Shown: positions 16,638 to 25,232 of the stretch, in pieces
Numbering within the stretch: position 1 is the stretch's first letter
How the letters are laid out: every line of letters starts with the position of its first letter
Source of the DNA: Candidatus Hadersleviella danica
GTDB taxonomy: Bacteria > Chloroflexota > Anaerolineae > Promineifilales > Promineifilaceae
NCBI GenBank assembly: GCA_016711405.1
Contig: JADJSZ010000024.1
Coordinates: forward strand, 25,966-89,965
Direction: 5' to 3'
DNA length: 64,000 nucleotides
The notes under the pieces: generated by a model
What the model was told of the DNA's origin: nothing
The model's input: the letters and a program-made list of their open reading frames with translations, nothing else
Databases searched by the model: none
Made by a program: the position numbers and the translations under genes

Positions 16638-18155
16638 TTAAGTCGGCCGTTGGCGCAAGAACATCGAGGCGGGCATGTTAAAGCCATATTGCTTAAAGGC
16701 CACCTCGGCACGGGGGCGAACACCCATGCTGGCATGTGCCCCTTTCACCTTGCGTTCAGGCGTGTCCCCCTCATCCACAAAGCGGAAAATATCGCTCAGC
16801 ACGACAGTCTCCCCTTCCATGCCCACCACCTCGGTAATGTGCGTCACCTTGCGCGAGCCATCGCGCAGGCGCGAGGTTTGGACGATGAAGTTGATGGAAT
16901 CGGCGATTTGCTTGCGGACGATTTGGATGGGCATATCGGCCGCCATCGTCACCAACGTTTCGAGGCGGGAGATGCAAGCGCGGGGGTCGTTGGCATGAAT
17001 GGTGGTCATACTGCCATCATGTCCCGTGTTCATCGCTTGGAGCATGTCCAACGCCTCGCCGCCACGGCACTCGCCCACGACAATGCGCTCGGGGCGCATC
17101 CGCAAGGCGTTGCGGACACAGTCGCGCACCGATATTTCGGTGGGGGCTTCGGGGGTCGGTTTTTTCGTTTCCAGCCGCACCACGTTGCGCTGGTTAAATT
17201 GCAATTCGGCCGCGTCTTCAATCGTCACCGTGCGCTCGTGTTCGGGAATGTAGCCCGAAAGGCAGTTGATGAGTGTTGTCTTGCCCGAACCAGTGCCGCC
17301 CGAGACGATGACATTTTGGCGTGAGACGACGACAGCCTCTAAAAACTGGGCCATCTCGTCAGTCATGGCCCCAAATTTGATGAGGTCTTTGATGACCAAT
17401 TTGTGTTTGGAGAATTTACGAATGCTCAGGCTGGGGCCATCGAGGGTGACAGGGCGCAACACGGCGTTGACGCGGGAGCCATCGGGCAAGCGGGCATCCA
17501 CAAGGGGGTGTTCGGAATCGGCCAAACGGCCGAGCGGCCGTACAATGCGCCGGATGATGCGCTCGACATGGTCATCATCCAAAAACTTGTGCCCCGATTC
17601 GACAATACGGCCAGCCCGCTCAATGAAAATGACATAAGGGCCGTTGACCATAATTTCCGAAACGGCATCGCTCTCCACAAATTTTTGCAGGGGGCCAAAG
17701 CCAAAAATTTCGTCTAAGACATCTTTGGCAAACTGGTCTAAATCCACATCATCGGCCAAATCAATGCGCCCCGAATCCAACATCCGTTGCATCGTTTGCA
17801 GGGCTTTTTCCTCGTGTTCGGGGGTGCGTTCAAACGCCCAATCGAGTTCTAAGTGGGGGGCCAGCACTTTTTGGCGAATGACATCGGCCACTTGGAGTTG
17901 GGTGCGTAAGACGGCCGCTTTTTTCTCGGGCAAGTAGCTCCGCTGGCGCGATACATCTGGCCCTTCGCTGTCGAGCGGCAACATGAGCGGGTCGTTGCGG
18001 CGCAACTCGGCCTCGGGGTCGGGCGGGGCGGCGGGGCGAGGCGGCCGTGGGGGGCCACCGCCGGGGGGTGGTGCGCCTTGCGGCCGTTGGGGCGGCCGTT
18101 GGCCCGGCTGTTGTCCTTGGGGGGGCGGGTTTTGCGGTTTGGGCTTGTTGAACAT
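16638..18155 (-). CDS. cpaF: CpaF/TadA-type secretion ATPase
   Basis: Hexameric type II/IV secretion ATPase that drives Flp/Tad pilus assembly. 505 aa with a Pro/Gly-rich N-terminal tail (residues 1-50, PQNPPPQGQQPGQRPPQRP). Family segments: FGFGPLQKFVESDAVSEIMVNG, DGSRVNAVLRPVTLDGPSLSIRKF, Walker A VSGGTGSGKTTLIN, Asp box TIEDAAEL, Walker B region RPERIVVGECRGGEALDMLQAMNTGHDGSMTTIHAN. SD-like GGAAGG precedes the ATG. The other tad/cpa genes are not next to it, so in this window it stands alone. Confidence 0.9.
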   Translation of the reverse strand: MFNKPKPQNPPPQGQQPGQRPPQRPQGAPPPGGGPPRPPRPAAPPDPEAELRRNDPLMLPLDSEGPDVSRQRSYLPEKKAAVLRTQLQVADVIRQKVLAPHLELDWAFERTPEHEEKALQTMQRMLDSGRIDLADDVDLDQFAKDVLDEIFGFGPLQKFVESDAVSEIMVNGPYVIFIERAGRIVESGHKFLDDDHVERIIRRIVRPLGRLADSEHPLVDARLPDGSRVNAVLRPVTLDGPSLSIRKFSKHKLVIKDLIKFGAMTDEMAQFLEAVVVSRQNVIVSGGTGSGKTTLINCLSGYIPEHERTVTIEDAAELQFNQRNVVRLETKKPTPEAPTEISVRDCVRNALRMRPERIVVGECRGGEALDMLQAMNTGHDGSMTTIHANDPRACISRLETLVTMAADMPIQIVRKQIADSINFIVQTSRLRDGSRKVTHITEVVGMEGETVVLSDIFRFVDEGDTPERKVKGAHASMGVRPRAEVAFKQYGFNMPASMFLRQRPT

Positions 18156-18262
18156 AGCGGCCTTCCTTTCGTGGGGGGATTGGTTACTGGTTACTCGTTA
18201 CTGGTTATTCGTTATTATACGCATTCGTTCCCGCAATCGTAATTGGATGTGGGTGTAGAGGT

Positions 18263-18325
18263 GTAATCGTTTATAGGTCTATTGGTCTATTGAAATATAC
18301 GAATACACCGATAAACCAATACACC
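18263..18325. repeat. TATAGGTCTATT dispersed repeat, copy 1
   Basis: CGTTTATAGGTCTATTGG followed by AATACACC..AATACACC. A similar stretch with the same opening lies at 42527-42606, so this is a dispersed repeat rather than chance. Confidence 0.6.
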
Positions 18326-18354
18326 AGAGCAAGGCCATGAAAATATCTGATGGA

Positions 18355-19131
18355 CTACTCCCCATAACGAATGGCACGGCCGCTCACTCCCCCCACTACC
18401 CATTCCAACAGACCAATGAGCGCCATGAAAAATAAATTAACCCCAATAGTCAGCGAAAAAGCGATTTGGAGATAGCCAAACACGGTGGCCAACGGCCCCG
18501 CCACCCCTGCCCACACGGCCGCCTGAAAATCCAACAAGTACAGCACCACCCCACCGCCCATCACCCACGCCAAAAAAGCGGGCCACGCCCGCCTATCCGA
18601 GGCACTGGGCAACATGGCGTTGCTAATGGCGAAGAGCAGGTAGAACCACAGCCAAAAATCATCCGTGGCCAGCAAATCGGCCAAGGCCAGTGACACACTG
18701 TCTACGCTATCGGGTTGCAGGGTTTGGGCGAGGGTGGGCAGGCCAAAAATGTAGGTGGCGATGGCTAACACGGCCGTTGTGCCCAAAATGAGTGGCGCCC
18801 CCCCAATCAACGATTCCCGCAAAGCCCCCAAGTCGGCCGTCTTGTAATACTCCACATACCCCAACCGCACAGTGCCATCCTTCTCCAAGCTCGGGATGAG
18901 CGACAATTTCCCCGTGCGCACTCCCAACACCTTGGCCATCAGCCAATGGCTCAATTCGTGCAACAGCACGCCGGGGAAAAGCACCAGCGCATAAATCAGC
19001 ACCGCCCCATTGGGGCTACCCATCAGCAAATACGACACCCCCTGCAAGTGGCGGTGAATCCACAACTGCATGAGCCACATGATGAAAAATGTCACCGTGG
19101 CCCAGAGAATAGGGGCGAGGGTGTCGTACAT
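18355..19131 (-). CDS. Multi-pass membrane protein with M50-like HExxH-type motif
   Basis: 258 aa with about six hydrophobic helices. The second helix carries VLLHELSHWLMAKVLGVRTG. The H-E-x-x-H motif (HELSH) in a membrane helix, followed by A-K-x-L-G-V, is that of site-2-protease-like metalloproteases (M50). The second metal-ligand motif (N/L-D-G) is not obvious, so activity is unsure. It lies between cpaF and tpiA on the same strand with repeat spacers, not in a tight operon. Confidence 0.68.
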   Translation of the reverse strand: MYDTLAPILWATVTFFIMWLMQLWIHRHLQGVSYLLMGSPNGAVLIYALVLFPGVLLHELSHWLMAKVLGVRTGKLSLIPSLEKDGTVRLGYVEYYKTADLGALRESLIGGAPLILGTTAVLAIATYIFGLPTLAQTLQPDSVDSVSLALADLLATDDFWLWFYLLFAISNAMLPSASDRRAWPAFLAWVMGGGVVLYLLDFQAAVWAGVAGPLATVFGYLQIAFSLTIGVNLFFMALIGLLEWVVGGVSGRAIRYGE

Positions 19132-19138
19132 GGGAGGA

Positions 19139-19206
19139 TTAGTGGTTAGTGGTGGTTAGTGAGTAGTCGCTGACCGACTGACAGACTGAGAGACTGACCG
19201 ACTAAA
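19139..19206. repeat. GGTTAGTG heptamers and GACTGAC octamers
   Basis: AGTGGTTAGTGGTGGTTAGTGAGTAG is followed by GACTGACAGACTGAGAGACTG units. It separates the M50-like gene from tpiA. Confidence 0.65.
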
Positions 19207-19209
19207 AGA

Positions 19210-19968
19210 CTACCCCACCGCTTGCCGCACCAGTTCGACAAAATCGGGTTGGAGACTGGCGCCGCCGACGAGAGCGCCATCTATGTTGGGCATGGCCATG
19301 TACTCGGCAATGTTGCTCGGTTTGACACTGCCGCCGTATTGCAGGCGGATGGCCTCGGCCGTCTCTGCCCCATACAACTTGGCCACCACCTCGCGCACGG
19401 CCGTGCCCATCGTGCGGTTCGCGTCGTCGGCCGTGGCCGATTTGCCCGTGCCAATCGCCCAAATCGGCTCATAGGCAATCACACAACTGGCCGCTTGTTC
19501 GGCCGAAAGCCCCGCCAACGCCGCCTCCACCTGTGCCGACACAAAATCCACCGTCACCCCCGCCTCATTCTGCACCAGTGATTCCCCCACACAAATGATG
19601 GGGGTCAGGCCATGAGCAAGGGCGGCGTGAGCCTTTTTGTTCACCCCTTCGTCCGTCTCGCCAAAATAGCCGCGCCGCTCGGAGTGGCCCAAGATGACAT
19701 ATTGGCAGAATGGAGTCAGCATGGCGGCCGAGATTTCGCCCGTGTACGCGCCTTGCTCCTCAAAATACATGTTTTGCGCCCCCACGCCAATGTGTGTGCC
19801 TTGCACGGCCTCCGCCACCGCAGGGATGGCCACAAACGGAGCGCAAAACGCCACATCCACCTTGGCCGTCAAGGCCTCCAACCCCTCCCGCACCTGCGCC
19901 ACAAACTCCCCCGCCTCCGCATACGTCTTAAACATCTTCCAATTGCCCGCAATAAATGGTTTACGCAT
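19210..19968 (-). CDS. tpiA: Triosephosphate isomerase
   Basis: Interconverts dihydroxyacetone phosphate and glyceraldehyde-3-phosphate in glycolysis. 252 aa, the usual size. The start MRKPFIAGNWKMFKT holds the catalytic Asn/Lys (N-x-K). The His motif is ILGHSERR, the catalytic Glu motif VIAYEPIWAIGTGKSA, and the phosphate-binding loops are YGGSVKPSN and DGALVGGASL. AAGGAGA lies seven bases before the ATG, a strong ribosome binding site. All key residues are present. Confidence 0.97.
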   Translation of the reverse strand: MRKPFIAGNWKMFKTYAEAGEFVAQVREGLEALTAKVDVAFCAPFVAIPAVAEAVQGTHIGVGAQNMYFEEQGAYTGEISAAMLTPFCQYVILGHSERRGYFGETDEGVNKKAHAALAHGLTPIICVGESLVQNEAGVTVDFVSAQVEAALAGLSAEQAASCVIAYEPIWAIGTGKSATADDANRTMGTAVREVVAKLYGAETAEAIRLQYGGSVKPSNIAEYMAMPNIDGALVGGASLQPDFVELVRQAVG

Positions 19969-19977
19969 GATGTCTCC

Positions 19978-20058
19978 TTAGCTATAAGCCTTAAGCCGTA
20001 AGCCATAAGCTAAATGCGCCAACGCCTAGCTTATGGCTTACGGCTTACAGCTTATGGC
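19978..20058. repeat. GCTTACGG/CCGTAAGC heptamers, inverted pair
   Basis: TAAGCCTTAAGCCGTAAGCCATAAGC faces AGCTTATGGCTTACGGCTTACAGC, giving a long imperfect hairpin between rny and tpiA. Confidence 0.75.
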
Positions 20059-20066
20059 TATTCTGG

Positions 20067-21650
20067 CTACTTGGCAAAGCCGACCGCCCTTGTTTCCCGT
20101 ATGACGGTCACTTGGATTTGGCCGGGGTATTGCATGTTGTCTTCAATCGTCTTAGAAATATCCCGCGAGAGGCGCATCGCCCCAAGGTCATCTATCAAGC
20201 CCGGCTTGACGATGATGCGGATTTCCCGCCCCGCTTGCAAGGCATAGGCGGCATCCACCCCTTCAAACGAGGTGGCAATATCCTCCAACGTGCGAATGCG
20301 CTTGATGTAATTTTCCATGCTCTCCCGCCGTGCGCCGGGGCGTGCGCCCGAAATAGCATCGGCCGTTTCCACCAAAATCGCTTCCACCGATTCTTGGTCT
20401 ACTTCGTGGTGATGGCTGGCGATGGCGTTTAGCACAATGGGGGGCACATTAAACCGCTTGGCAAAATCAGCCCCCAGTTGGGCGTGGGTTCCCTCTTGGT
20501 CGTGGTCCATCGCCTTGCCCAAATCGTGGAGCAAGCCACCCATCTTGGACATTTCGACATTGGCCCCAATTTCGGCCGCCAAAATGGCCGCAATTTTAGA
20601 GGCTTCTACGGAATGGTCGAGTTGGTTTTGGCCATAGGAGGTGCGGTAGCGCAAACGGCCGAGCATCTTCACAATCTCGGGGTGCAAGCCATGCACGTTT
20701 GCTTCGTAGGCGGCATCTTCACCCGCTTTGCGCATGTCGCGCTCCACCTGTTCGGCCGCATCTTTGAGCAATTTTTCGATGCGGGCGGGGTGGATTCGGC
20801 CGTCTATCACCAATTGGCCCAGCGCCCGGCGGGCAATTTCGCGCCGCACAGGGTCAAAGCAGGAAATCGTGACAGCTTCGGGGGTGTCGTCCACAATCAC
20901 ATCCACCCCAGCGGCCATCTCAAAGGCGCGAATGTTGCGGCCGTTGCGGCCGATAATCCGCCCCTTCATCTCATCACTCGGCAACGGCACCACCGAAATG
21001 GTCGCCTCGGAGACATATTCACTGCCCACCCGCTGAATGGCCAACGCAATATATTTACGTGCCCTATCGTCCGCTTCTTCCTTGGCTCGCTCTTCCACCT
21101 CGCGCATTACCCGCGCCATATCTTGCCGCGCTTCTTGCTCCACCCCCAGCAGTAATTGCTCCCGCGCCTCTTCCTGTGTAATGGCGGCAATCCGTTGCAG
21201 TTCGGCCGTGCGCTCCTCTTCGATTTTGTCCATTTCGGCGTAGCGGCGGTCAATGCGCGTCTGCCGTTTGTTCAGGTTTTGCTCCCGTTGCTCCAATTTG
21301 GCCAGCAAATTGTCCAAATTGATTTGCCGCTTATCGAGCCGTTCCTCTGTGCGCGACAAATCTTGGTAACGCCGCTCCACAGCTTTGTCCGCCTCTTGGC
21401 GCATTTGCTTCACTTCGCTTTGCGCTTTGTTTAGAACTTGTTGCGATTCAGCTTGCGCCGCTTGTTTCAGGCGTTCCGCATCTGCTTCTGCCTCGCGTTT
21501 GTGTCGCTCTGCCTCCGCTTGCGCGTTGGCTACCAGTTGGTCATCAACGGGCTTGAGCTTGGTTTGATAATAATAATATGCCCCACCGAGACCAGCCGCT
21601 ACGCCCAAAACCAGCGCAACGATGACCCCGATTATAGTTGATAAACCCAT
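20067..21650 (-). CDS. rny: Ribonuclease Y
   Basis: Membrane-anchored endoribonuclease that initiates mRNA decay. 527 aa, usual size. Order: N-terminal transmembrane helix (residues about 4-27), a long charged coiled coil (30-190), a KH domain (VVPLPSDEMKGRIIGRNGRNIRAFE, around 215), and an HD domain with LLHDLGKAMDH (HD metal site, around 365) and ASHHHEVD. The last residues GQIQVTVIRETRAV are the conserved C-terminus. GGAGA lies upstream of the ATG. It precedes tpiA on the same strand. Confidence 0.96.
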   Translation of the reverse strand: MGLSTIIGVIVALVLGVAAGLGGAYYYYQTKLKPVDDQLVANAQAEAERHKREAEADAERLKQAAQAESQQVLNKAQSEVKQMRQEADKAVERRYQDLSRTEERLDKRQINLDNLLAKLEQREQNLNKRQTRIDRRYAEMDKIEEERTAELQRIAAITQEEAREQLLLGVEQEARQDMARVMREVEERAKEEADDRARKYIALAIQRVGSEYVSEATISVVPLPSDEMKGRIIGRNGRNIRAFEMAAGVDVIVDDTPEAVTISCFDPVRREIARRALGQLVIDGRIHPARIEKLLKDAAEQVERDMRKAGEDAAYEANVHGLHPEIVKMLGRLRYRTSYGQNQLDHSVEASKIAAILAAEIGANVEMSKMGGLLHDLGKAMDHDQEGTHAQLGADFAKRFNVPPIVLNAIASHHHEVDQESVEAILVETADAISGARPGARRESMENYIKRIRTLEDIATSFEGVDAAYALQAGREIRIIVKPGLIDDLGAMRLSRDISKTIEDNMQYPGQIQVTVIRETRAVGFAK

Positions 21651-21707
21651 TCTCTCTTCTCCTATGCTGTCAAATCTAGTACGAGCACTAATTACTAATT
21701 ACTAGTA

Positions 21708-21819
21708 ACTATTCAGATAGAGATAGGAGATAGAGATAGAGGGAAACATGGTTGTTCTGCCTACTAAGGCTTCCTCTATCTCTATCTTTACACTCTATCT
21801 TGACCACCTGAATAGTTGC
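21708..21819. repeat. GATAGAG element, copy B
   Basis: The arms GATAGAGATAGGAGATAGAG and CTCTATCTCTATC flank the core GGGAAACATGGTTGTTCTGCC-ACTAAGG-like. Outer inverted ends ACTATTCAG (21708-) and CTGAATAGT (-21819) frame this copy, which suggests the full unit. Confidence 0.75.
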
Positions 21820-21860
21820 AATTACTAATTACTAATTCCACCCACTCGTCCTAGCCTATT

Positions 21861-22493
21861 TCAATAGTTATTTGGCTGGCCGTGTTCTTCCCAAAGGGTG
21901 GCCACGGCCGTGCGGATGATGGCGTAGTTGAACCCACGCCGTTGCAAAAAGGCTCCTACTTTTTGGTTAAATTCCTCTTGGGGCAGATTAGCCCATTGGG
22001 CGGCTTTTCTCTCGGCCGCCCGCACGGCCGAATCCCGCTCATCTAGCTCCCCCAAAACCTCATCTACCACCTCACGGCCGACCCCTTTTTGGGCTAATTC
22101 TTGCCGCAGAGCCGTTTGGCTACGCGGCCGAAACGCCTCGCGCTGTTCCATCCAGTAACGGGCAAACGCCGCATCATCCACCAATTGCAACTCGCTCAAG
22201 CGTTGAATCACCCGTTCCACGGTGGCTTCGTCAAACGCCTTGTCGTGCAATTTGCGGCGCACTTCGCTCATACTTCGCGGCCGATAGGCGATGAAGGTGA
22301 GCGCAGATTCTTTGGCGCGTTCGTAATCATCTTCCACCCGCAACTCGGCCAACTGCGCCTCATCCAGCGTTTGCCCCACCCGCAGAGAAGCGGCCGTGAC
22401 CAGCGATAAGCTAAACGAGTATTCGCCATCTAAAAAGATGTTAACCCGCTCTTGATTGCGCCGTTGGGCGGTGATTTTGGTAAGGGTAGCCAT
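21861..22493 (-). CDS. recX: RecA regulator RecX
   Basis: Small helical protein that binds RecA filaments and limits their growth. 210 aa with three RecX helical repeats: YERAKESALTFIAYRPRSMSEVRRKL, VERVIQRLSELQLVDDAAFARYWMEQR and QELAQKGVGREVVDEVLGELDE. The order recA then recX on the same strand is common. Here about 600 bp with two terminators separates them, so they are probably not co-transcribed from one continuous message. Confidence 0.9.
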   Translation of the reverse strand: MATLTKITAQRRNQERVNIFLDGEYSFSLSLVTAASLRVGQTLDEAQLAELRVEDDYERAKESALTFIAYRPRSMSEVRRKLHDKAFDEATVERVIQRLSELQLVDDAAFARYWMEQREAFRPRSQTALRQELAQKGVGREVVDEVLGELDERDSAVRAAERKAAQWANLPQEEFNQKVGAFLQRRGFNYAIIRTAVATLWEEHGQPNNY

Positions 22494-22499
22494 AAGAGC

Positions 22500-22567
22500 T
22501 AGTCAGCTTGTCAGCCAGTCAGCTAGTCAGCAAAAAGCTGACTGGCTGAAATGCTGACAAGCTGAAG
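22500..22567. repeat. TCAGCTAG/AGCTGAC octamers, inverted pair
   Basis: CAGCTTGTCAGCCAGTCAGC-type units face GCTGACTGGCTGAAATGCTGAC units directly upstream of recX. Confidence 0.7.
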
Positions 22568-22570
22568 TGC

Positions 22571-22606
22571 TAAAAAAAAAGCCGCAGTGAAATGATTCAC
22601 CACGGC
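22571..22606 (-). terminator. Orphan minus-strand terminator
   Basis: Read on the minus strand: GCCGTGGTGAATCATTTCAC-TGCGGC with a two-base internal mismatch, then T9. recA already has its own terminator, so this one implies an additional transcript from 22607-23056. Confidence 0.65.
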
Positions 22607-23056
22607 CGTAGATGCCAAACTATCACTCAGTTTGCCCAAGCAAACCGCTTTTAATAACCCAAGCTAGATGCGATAACAGGACAGGGATTTTTCCCCTAAC
22701 AGAACAGGGTTTTAACAGCCTGTTACGTCAGTGGGTATCGAACCATCATCCCCCAAGGAGCCATTTTTCATACAACAGAACAGAGGTAATCCGCTTTGGC
22801 TGTTCTAAAACCTTGCAGGTCTTCAAGACCTGCAAGGTTTGCCAAGAAACAGCTTCCGCAGGCAAACCCCATCAACAACTTGTAGAGTAATTTTTGTATC
22901 GCTAAACCGCCCTAACGACAGGCGGGTCTGGTTTTATCTAGCCAACACGCACAAATTGGGTGCGCTGGATTTTCATCGTCATCGGTGTGACTGTGGTGTA
23001 TGTGGTTGAGTTTAGACCGTCTCGGTTTTTAAGACCTTGAGGGTCTGGCCGCATAG
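22607..23056. other. Gap of about 450 bp between recA and recX terminators; possible unannotated RNA
   Basis: No convincing reading frame. It contains a perfect-stem palindrome at 22807-22840 with the AACCTTGCAGGTC stem, an imperfect tandem repeat of CCCTGTTCTGTTAGGGG-type sequence near 22680-22715, and ends at an orphan terminator on the minus strand. I looked for tmRNA, RNase P and SRP hallmarks and saw none. Confidence 0.4.
22807..22840. repeat. AACCTTGCAGGTC palindrome, second copy
   Basis: AAACCTTGCAGGTCTT faces AAGACCTGCAAGGTTT around a one-base centre. The stem is the same as in the terminator at 8407-8444. Confidence 0.75.
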
Positions 23057-23087
23057 CCAAAAAACCCAGTTTCGTGCTGAAACTGGG
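23057..23087 (-). terminator. recA terminator
   Basis: On the minus strand: CCCAGTTTC, loop AGCAC, GAAACTGGG, then T6. It begins nine bases after the recA stop codon. Confidence 0.9.
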
Positions 23088-23095
23088 CGAGGCGT

Positions 23096-24121
23096 TTAGT
23101 TGCTGTTCACGGCCGTTAGCGCGGGCAAACCCGCCTGCTGGCGAATCAAATTCTCGAGTTCCATCAGCATGGCGGGGTTTTGACCCAAGAACACTTTTGC
23201 ATTTTCGCGCCCTTGGCCAAGCAAAACTTCGCCATAGCGGAAATACGCACCGCGCTTATCTATCAAATTGCGTTCAACTGCTAAATCAAGCACATCCCCC
23301 GTTTTGGAGATGCCTTCGTTGAACATAATGTCAAATTCACATTCGGTGAAAGGTGGGGCCACCTTGTTCTTCTTCACCTTCACTCGCGCCCGGTTGCCGA
23401 CATCATCCGTGCCCGATTTAATCGCCTGCACGCGGCGAATATCCAGCCGCACCGAGGCGTAAAATTTGAGGGCATTGCCACCCGTTGTCGTTTCGGGGCT
23501 TCCAAACATCACCCCAATCTTCATGCGCAATTGGTTGGTGAAGACGACAATGGTGTTGGTTTGCTTGATAATGCCCGATAACTTGCGGAGTGCTTGCGAC
23601 ATGAGCCGCGCTTGCAAGCCAACGTGGGCATCGCCCATTTCCCCTTCGATTTCGGCGCGGGGCACAAGGGCGGCCACGGAGTCAATGACCACCACATCCA
23701 TTGTGCCCGAGCGGATGAGTGCCTCGGCTATTTCGAGCGCTTGCTCCCCCGTATCGGGTTGGGAAACGTACAAATCATCAATGTTGACCCCGCATTTGGC
23801 GGCGTAGCTGGGGTCGAGGGCGTGCTCCATATCAATGAAGGCACACACGCCGCCCCGTCTTTGGGCTTCGCAGATGATGTGTTGGCAAAGGGTTGTTTTA
23901 CCCGAGGATTCTGGCCCGTAGATTTCGACAATACGGCCGCGTGGCAACCCACCCACCCCTAACGCAATATCCAGCGAGAGTGCCCCCGTAGGAATGGACT
24001 CAATGGTCATGTGCAACGCTTCACCGAGGCGCATGATGGCTCCTTCGCCGTATTTTTTGTGGATACCAGCGATGGTGGCCTCAAGGGTTTTGTTTTTGCT
24101 ATCGGCGGTTGATTTGGCCAT
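23096..24121 (-). CDS. recA: Recombinase A
   Basis: ATP-dependent strand-exchange protein of homologous recombination and SOS induction. 341 aa, normal. Walker A GPESSGKTTL, Walker B VVVIDSVAAL, L1 region EIEGEMGDAHVGLQARLMSQALRKL, L2 region NQLRMKIGVMFGSPETTTGGNALKFY, and the conserved KNKVAPPF segment are all present and unbroken. I saw no obvious LexA box in front of it, and SOS boxes vary by phylum. The terminator follows immediately. Confidence 0.98.
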   Translation of the reverse strand: MAKSTADSKNKTLEATIAGIHKKYGEGAIMRLGEALHMTIESIPTGALSLDIALGVGGLPRGRIVEIYGPESSGKTTLCQHIICEAQRRGGVCAFIDMEHALDPSYAAKCGVNIDDLYVSQPDTGEQALEIAEALIRSGTMDVVVIDSVAALVPRAEIEGEMGDAHVGLQARLMSQALRKLSGIIKQTNTIVVFTNQLRMKIGVMFGSPETTTGGNALKFYASVRLDIRRVQAIKSGTDDVGNRARVKVKKNKVAPPFTECEFDIMFNEGISKTGDVLDLAVERNLIDKRGAYFRYGEVLLGQGRENAKVFLGQNPAMLMELENLIRQQAGLPALTAVNSN

Positions 24122-24248
24122 AAGTTTGGGGCGAAAAGTGAAAAATGAAAGGTAAAAAAGGGGAGATTACGGCCAAATTTTCACTTTATAGAGGTGCTTT
24201 TTGTTGCTTTTGTCGGGGTATTAGAAGGGCATAGTGTACAATAGCGAC

Positions 24249-25130
24249 ATGGAATTAGCAAACCTCCCCCCTCTGACAACGGCCGTGCGCATGGCCACCA
24301 AAGCAGATGCTCCCGCCATTTTGCGCTTGCTCCAAGGGCACGCCTACCACCATCTTCATGTGGATTGGTTCTTGCCGGGCGACTGGCTAGAGACGAAGGG
24401 ATTTGTGGTTTACGAACAGGGGGGGGCGATTCGGGCTTGTTTGGCGGTAGCGGCCGAACCACCCCCGGCGGCATGGGTGCGGGTGGCGGCCGTGGATTGG
24501 GATGTGCGCCAGCGCACGTTGCCCTTGCTCCAAGCGTTACTGGCGGGTGTCCAACCCTTTTTGCGCCAGCAACACATCACCCAATTGGGCTGGATGGCCA
24601 ACCAAAGTTGGGCCGATAAATGGCTCCCTGATTTGGGGTTTGAGATTGGGGCATGGATTGAATCGTATGCCAAAGAGGGGTTAGAAATTCCTGCCCATAC
24701 GCCTCACCCCCAAGTGGTGATTCGCCCGCTTGAGAAGCGGGATTTGCCGCTGGTGGCGGAGCTAGAAACGGCCGCCTTCGCCCCCTTGTGGCGGCAAAGC
24801 CTGCGCGGGCTGGAATTGGGCGCAGGGCAGGCCATCAGCTTGGATGTGGCGGAGGTGGACGGCCGACTTGTCGGCTTCCAACACAGTGTGCCCACCCAAG
24901 ACAATTGCGCCCACCTCGCCCGCATGACCATCCACCCCGATTGGCAAGGGCAAGGCATCGGCGCGGCCCTCATGGGCCACGCCTTGCAGGGGTATCGCAC
25001 CCTTGGCTTTGACCGCGCCTCGCTCAATGCCCAGCAAGAAAACACGGCCGCCCACACCCTCTACACCAAATTTGGCTTTCACCCCATGGGCTACCGCGTG
25101 CCTGTGTGGCGGATTAATTATGAATTGTGA
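24249..25130 (+). CDS. GNAT N-acetyltransferase, possibly double-domain
   Basis: 294 aa from the ATG at 24249. The C-terminal half is a complete GNAT domain: VIRPLEKRDLPLVAELE, ARMTIHPDWQGQGIGAALM (acetyl-CoA pyrophosphate loop Q-G-x-G-x-A), then SLNAQQENTAAHTLYTKFGFHPMGYRVPVW. The N-terminal half (MATKADAPAILRLLQGHAYHHLHVDW) looks like a degenerate GNAT lacking the loop. TACAAT at 24237-24242 is six bases before the ATG, so the message is probably leaderless. Substrate unknown. It is divergent from recA. Confidence 0.83.
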   Translation: MELANLPPLTTAVRMATKADAPAILRLLQGHAYHHLHVDWFLPGDWLETKGFVVYEQGGAIRACLAVAAEPPPAAWVRVAAVDWDVRQRTLPLLQALLAGVQPFLRQQHITQLGWMANQSWADKWLPDLGFEIGAWIESYAKEGLEIPAHTPHPQVVIRPLEKRDLPLVAELETAAFAPLWRQSLRGLELGAGQAISLDVAEVDGRLVGFQHSVPTQDNCAHLARMTIHPDWQGQGIGAALMGHALQGYRTLGFDRASLNAQQENTAAHTLYTKFGFHPMGYRVPVWRINYEL

Positions 25131-25139
25131 ATGAGGGGG

Positions 25140-25228
25140 GTAATGCGGAATGGGGAATGCGGATTGCGGAATGGTTCGAGCCATCCACTACTCACTAACC
25201 ACTCACTAACCACTAACCACTAACCACT
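25140..25228. repeat. TGCGGAA and CACTAAC heptamers
   Basis: 25140-25170 holds GGAATGCGGATTGCGGAATGG units and 25184-25228 holds CACTAACCACTCACTAACC units, between convergent genes. Confidence 0.7.
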
Positions 25229-25232
25229 CCCC

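Noticed and set aside
22607..23056. tmRNA, RNase P RNA or SRP RNA
   Set aside because: No CCA end with T-arm, no conserved P4-like or SRP motifs that I could recognise. Left as an unidentified interval.
24122..24248. LexA/SOS box in front of recA
   Set aside because: No convincing palindrome of a known SOS type was found between recA and the divergent acetyltransferase gene.
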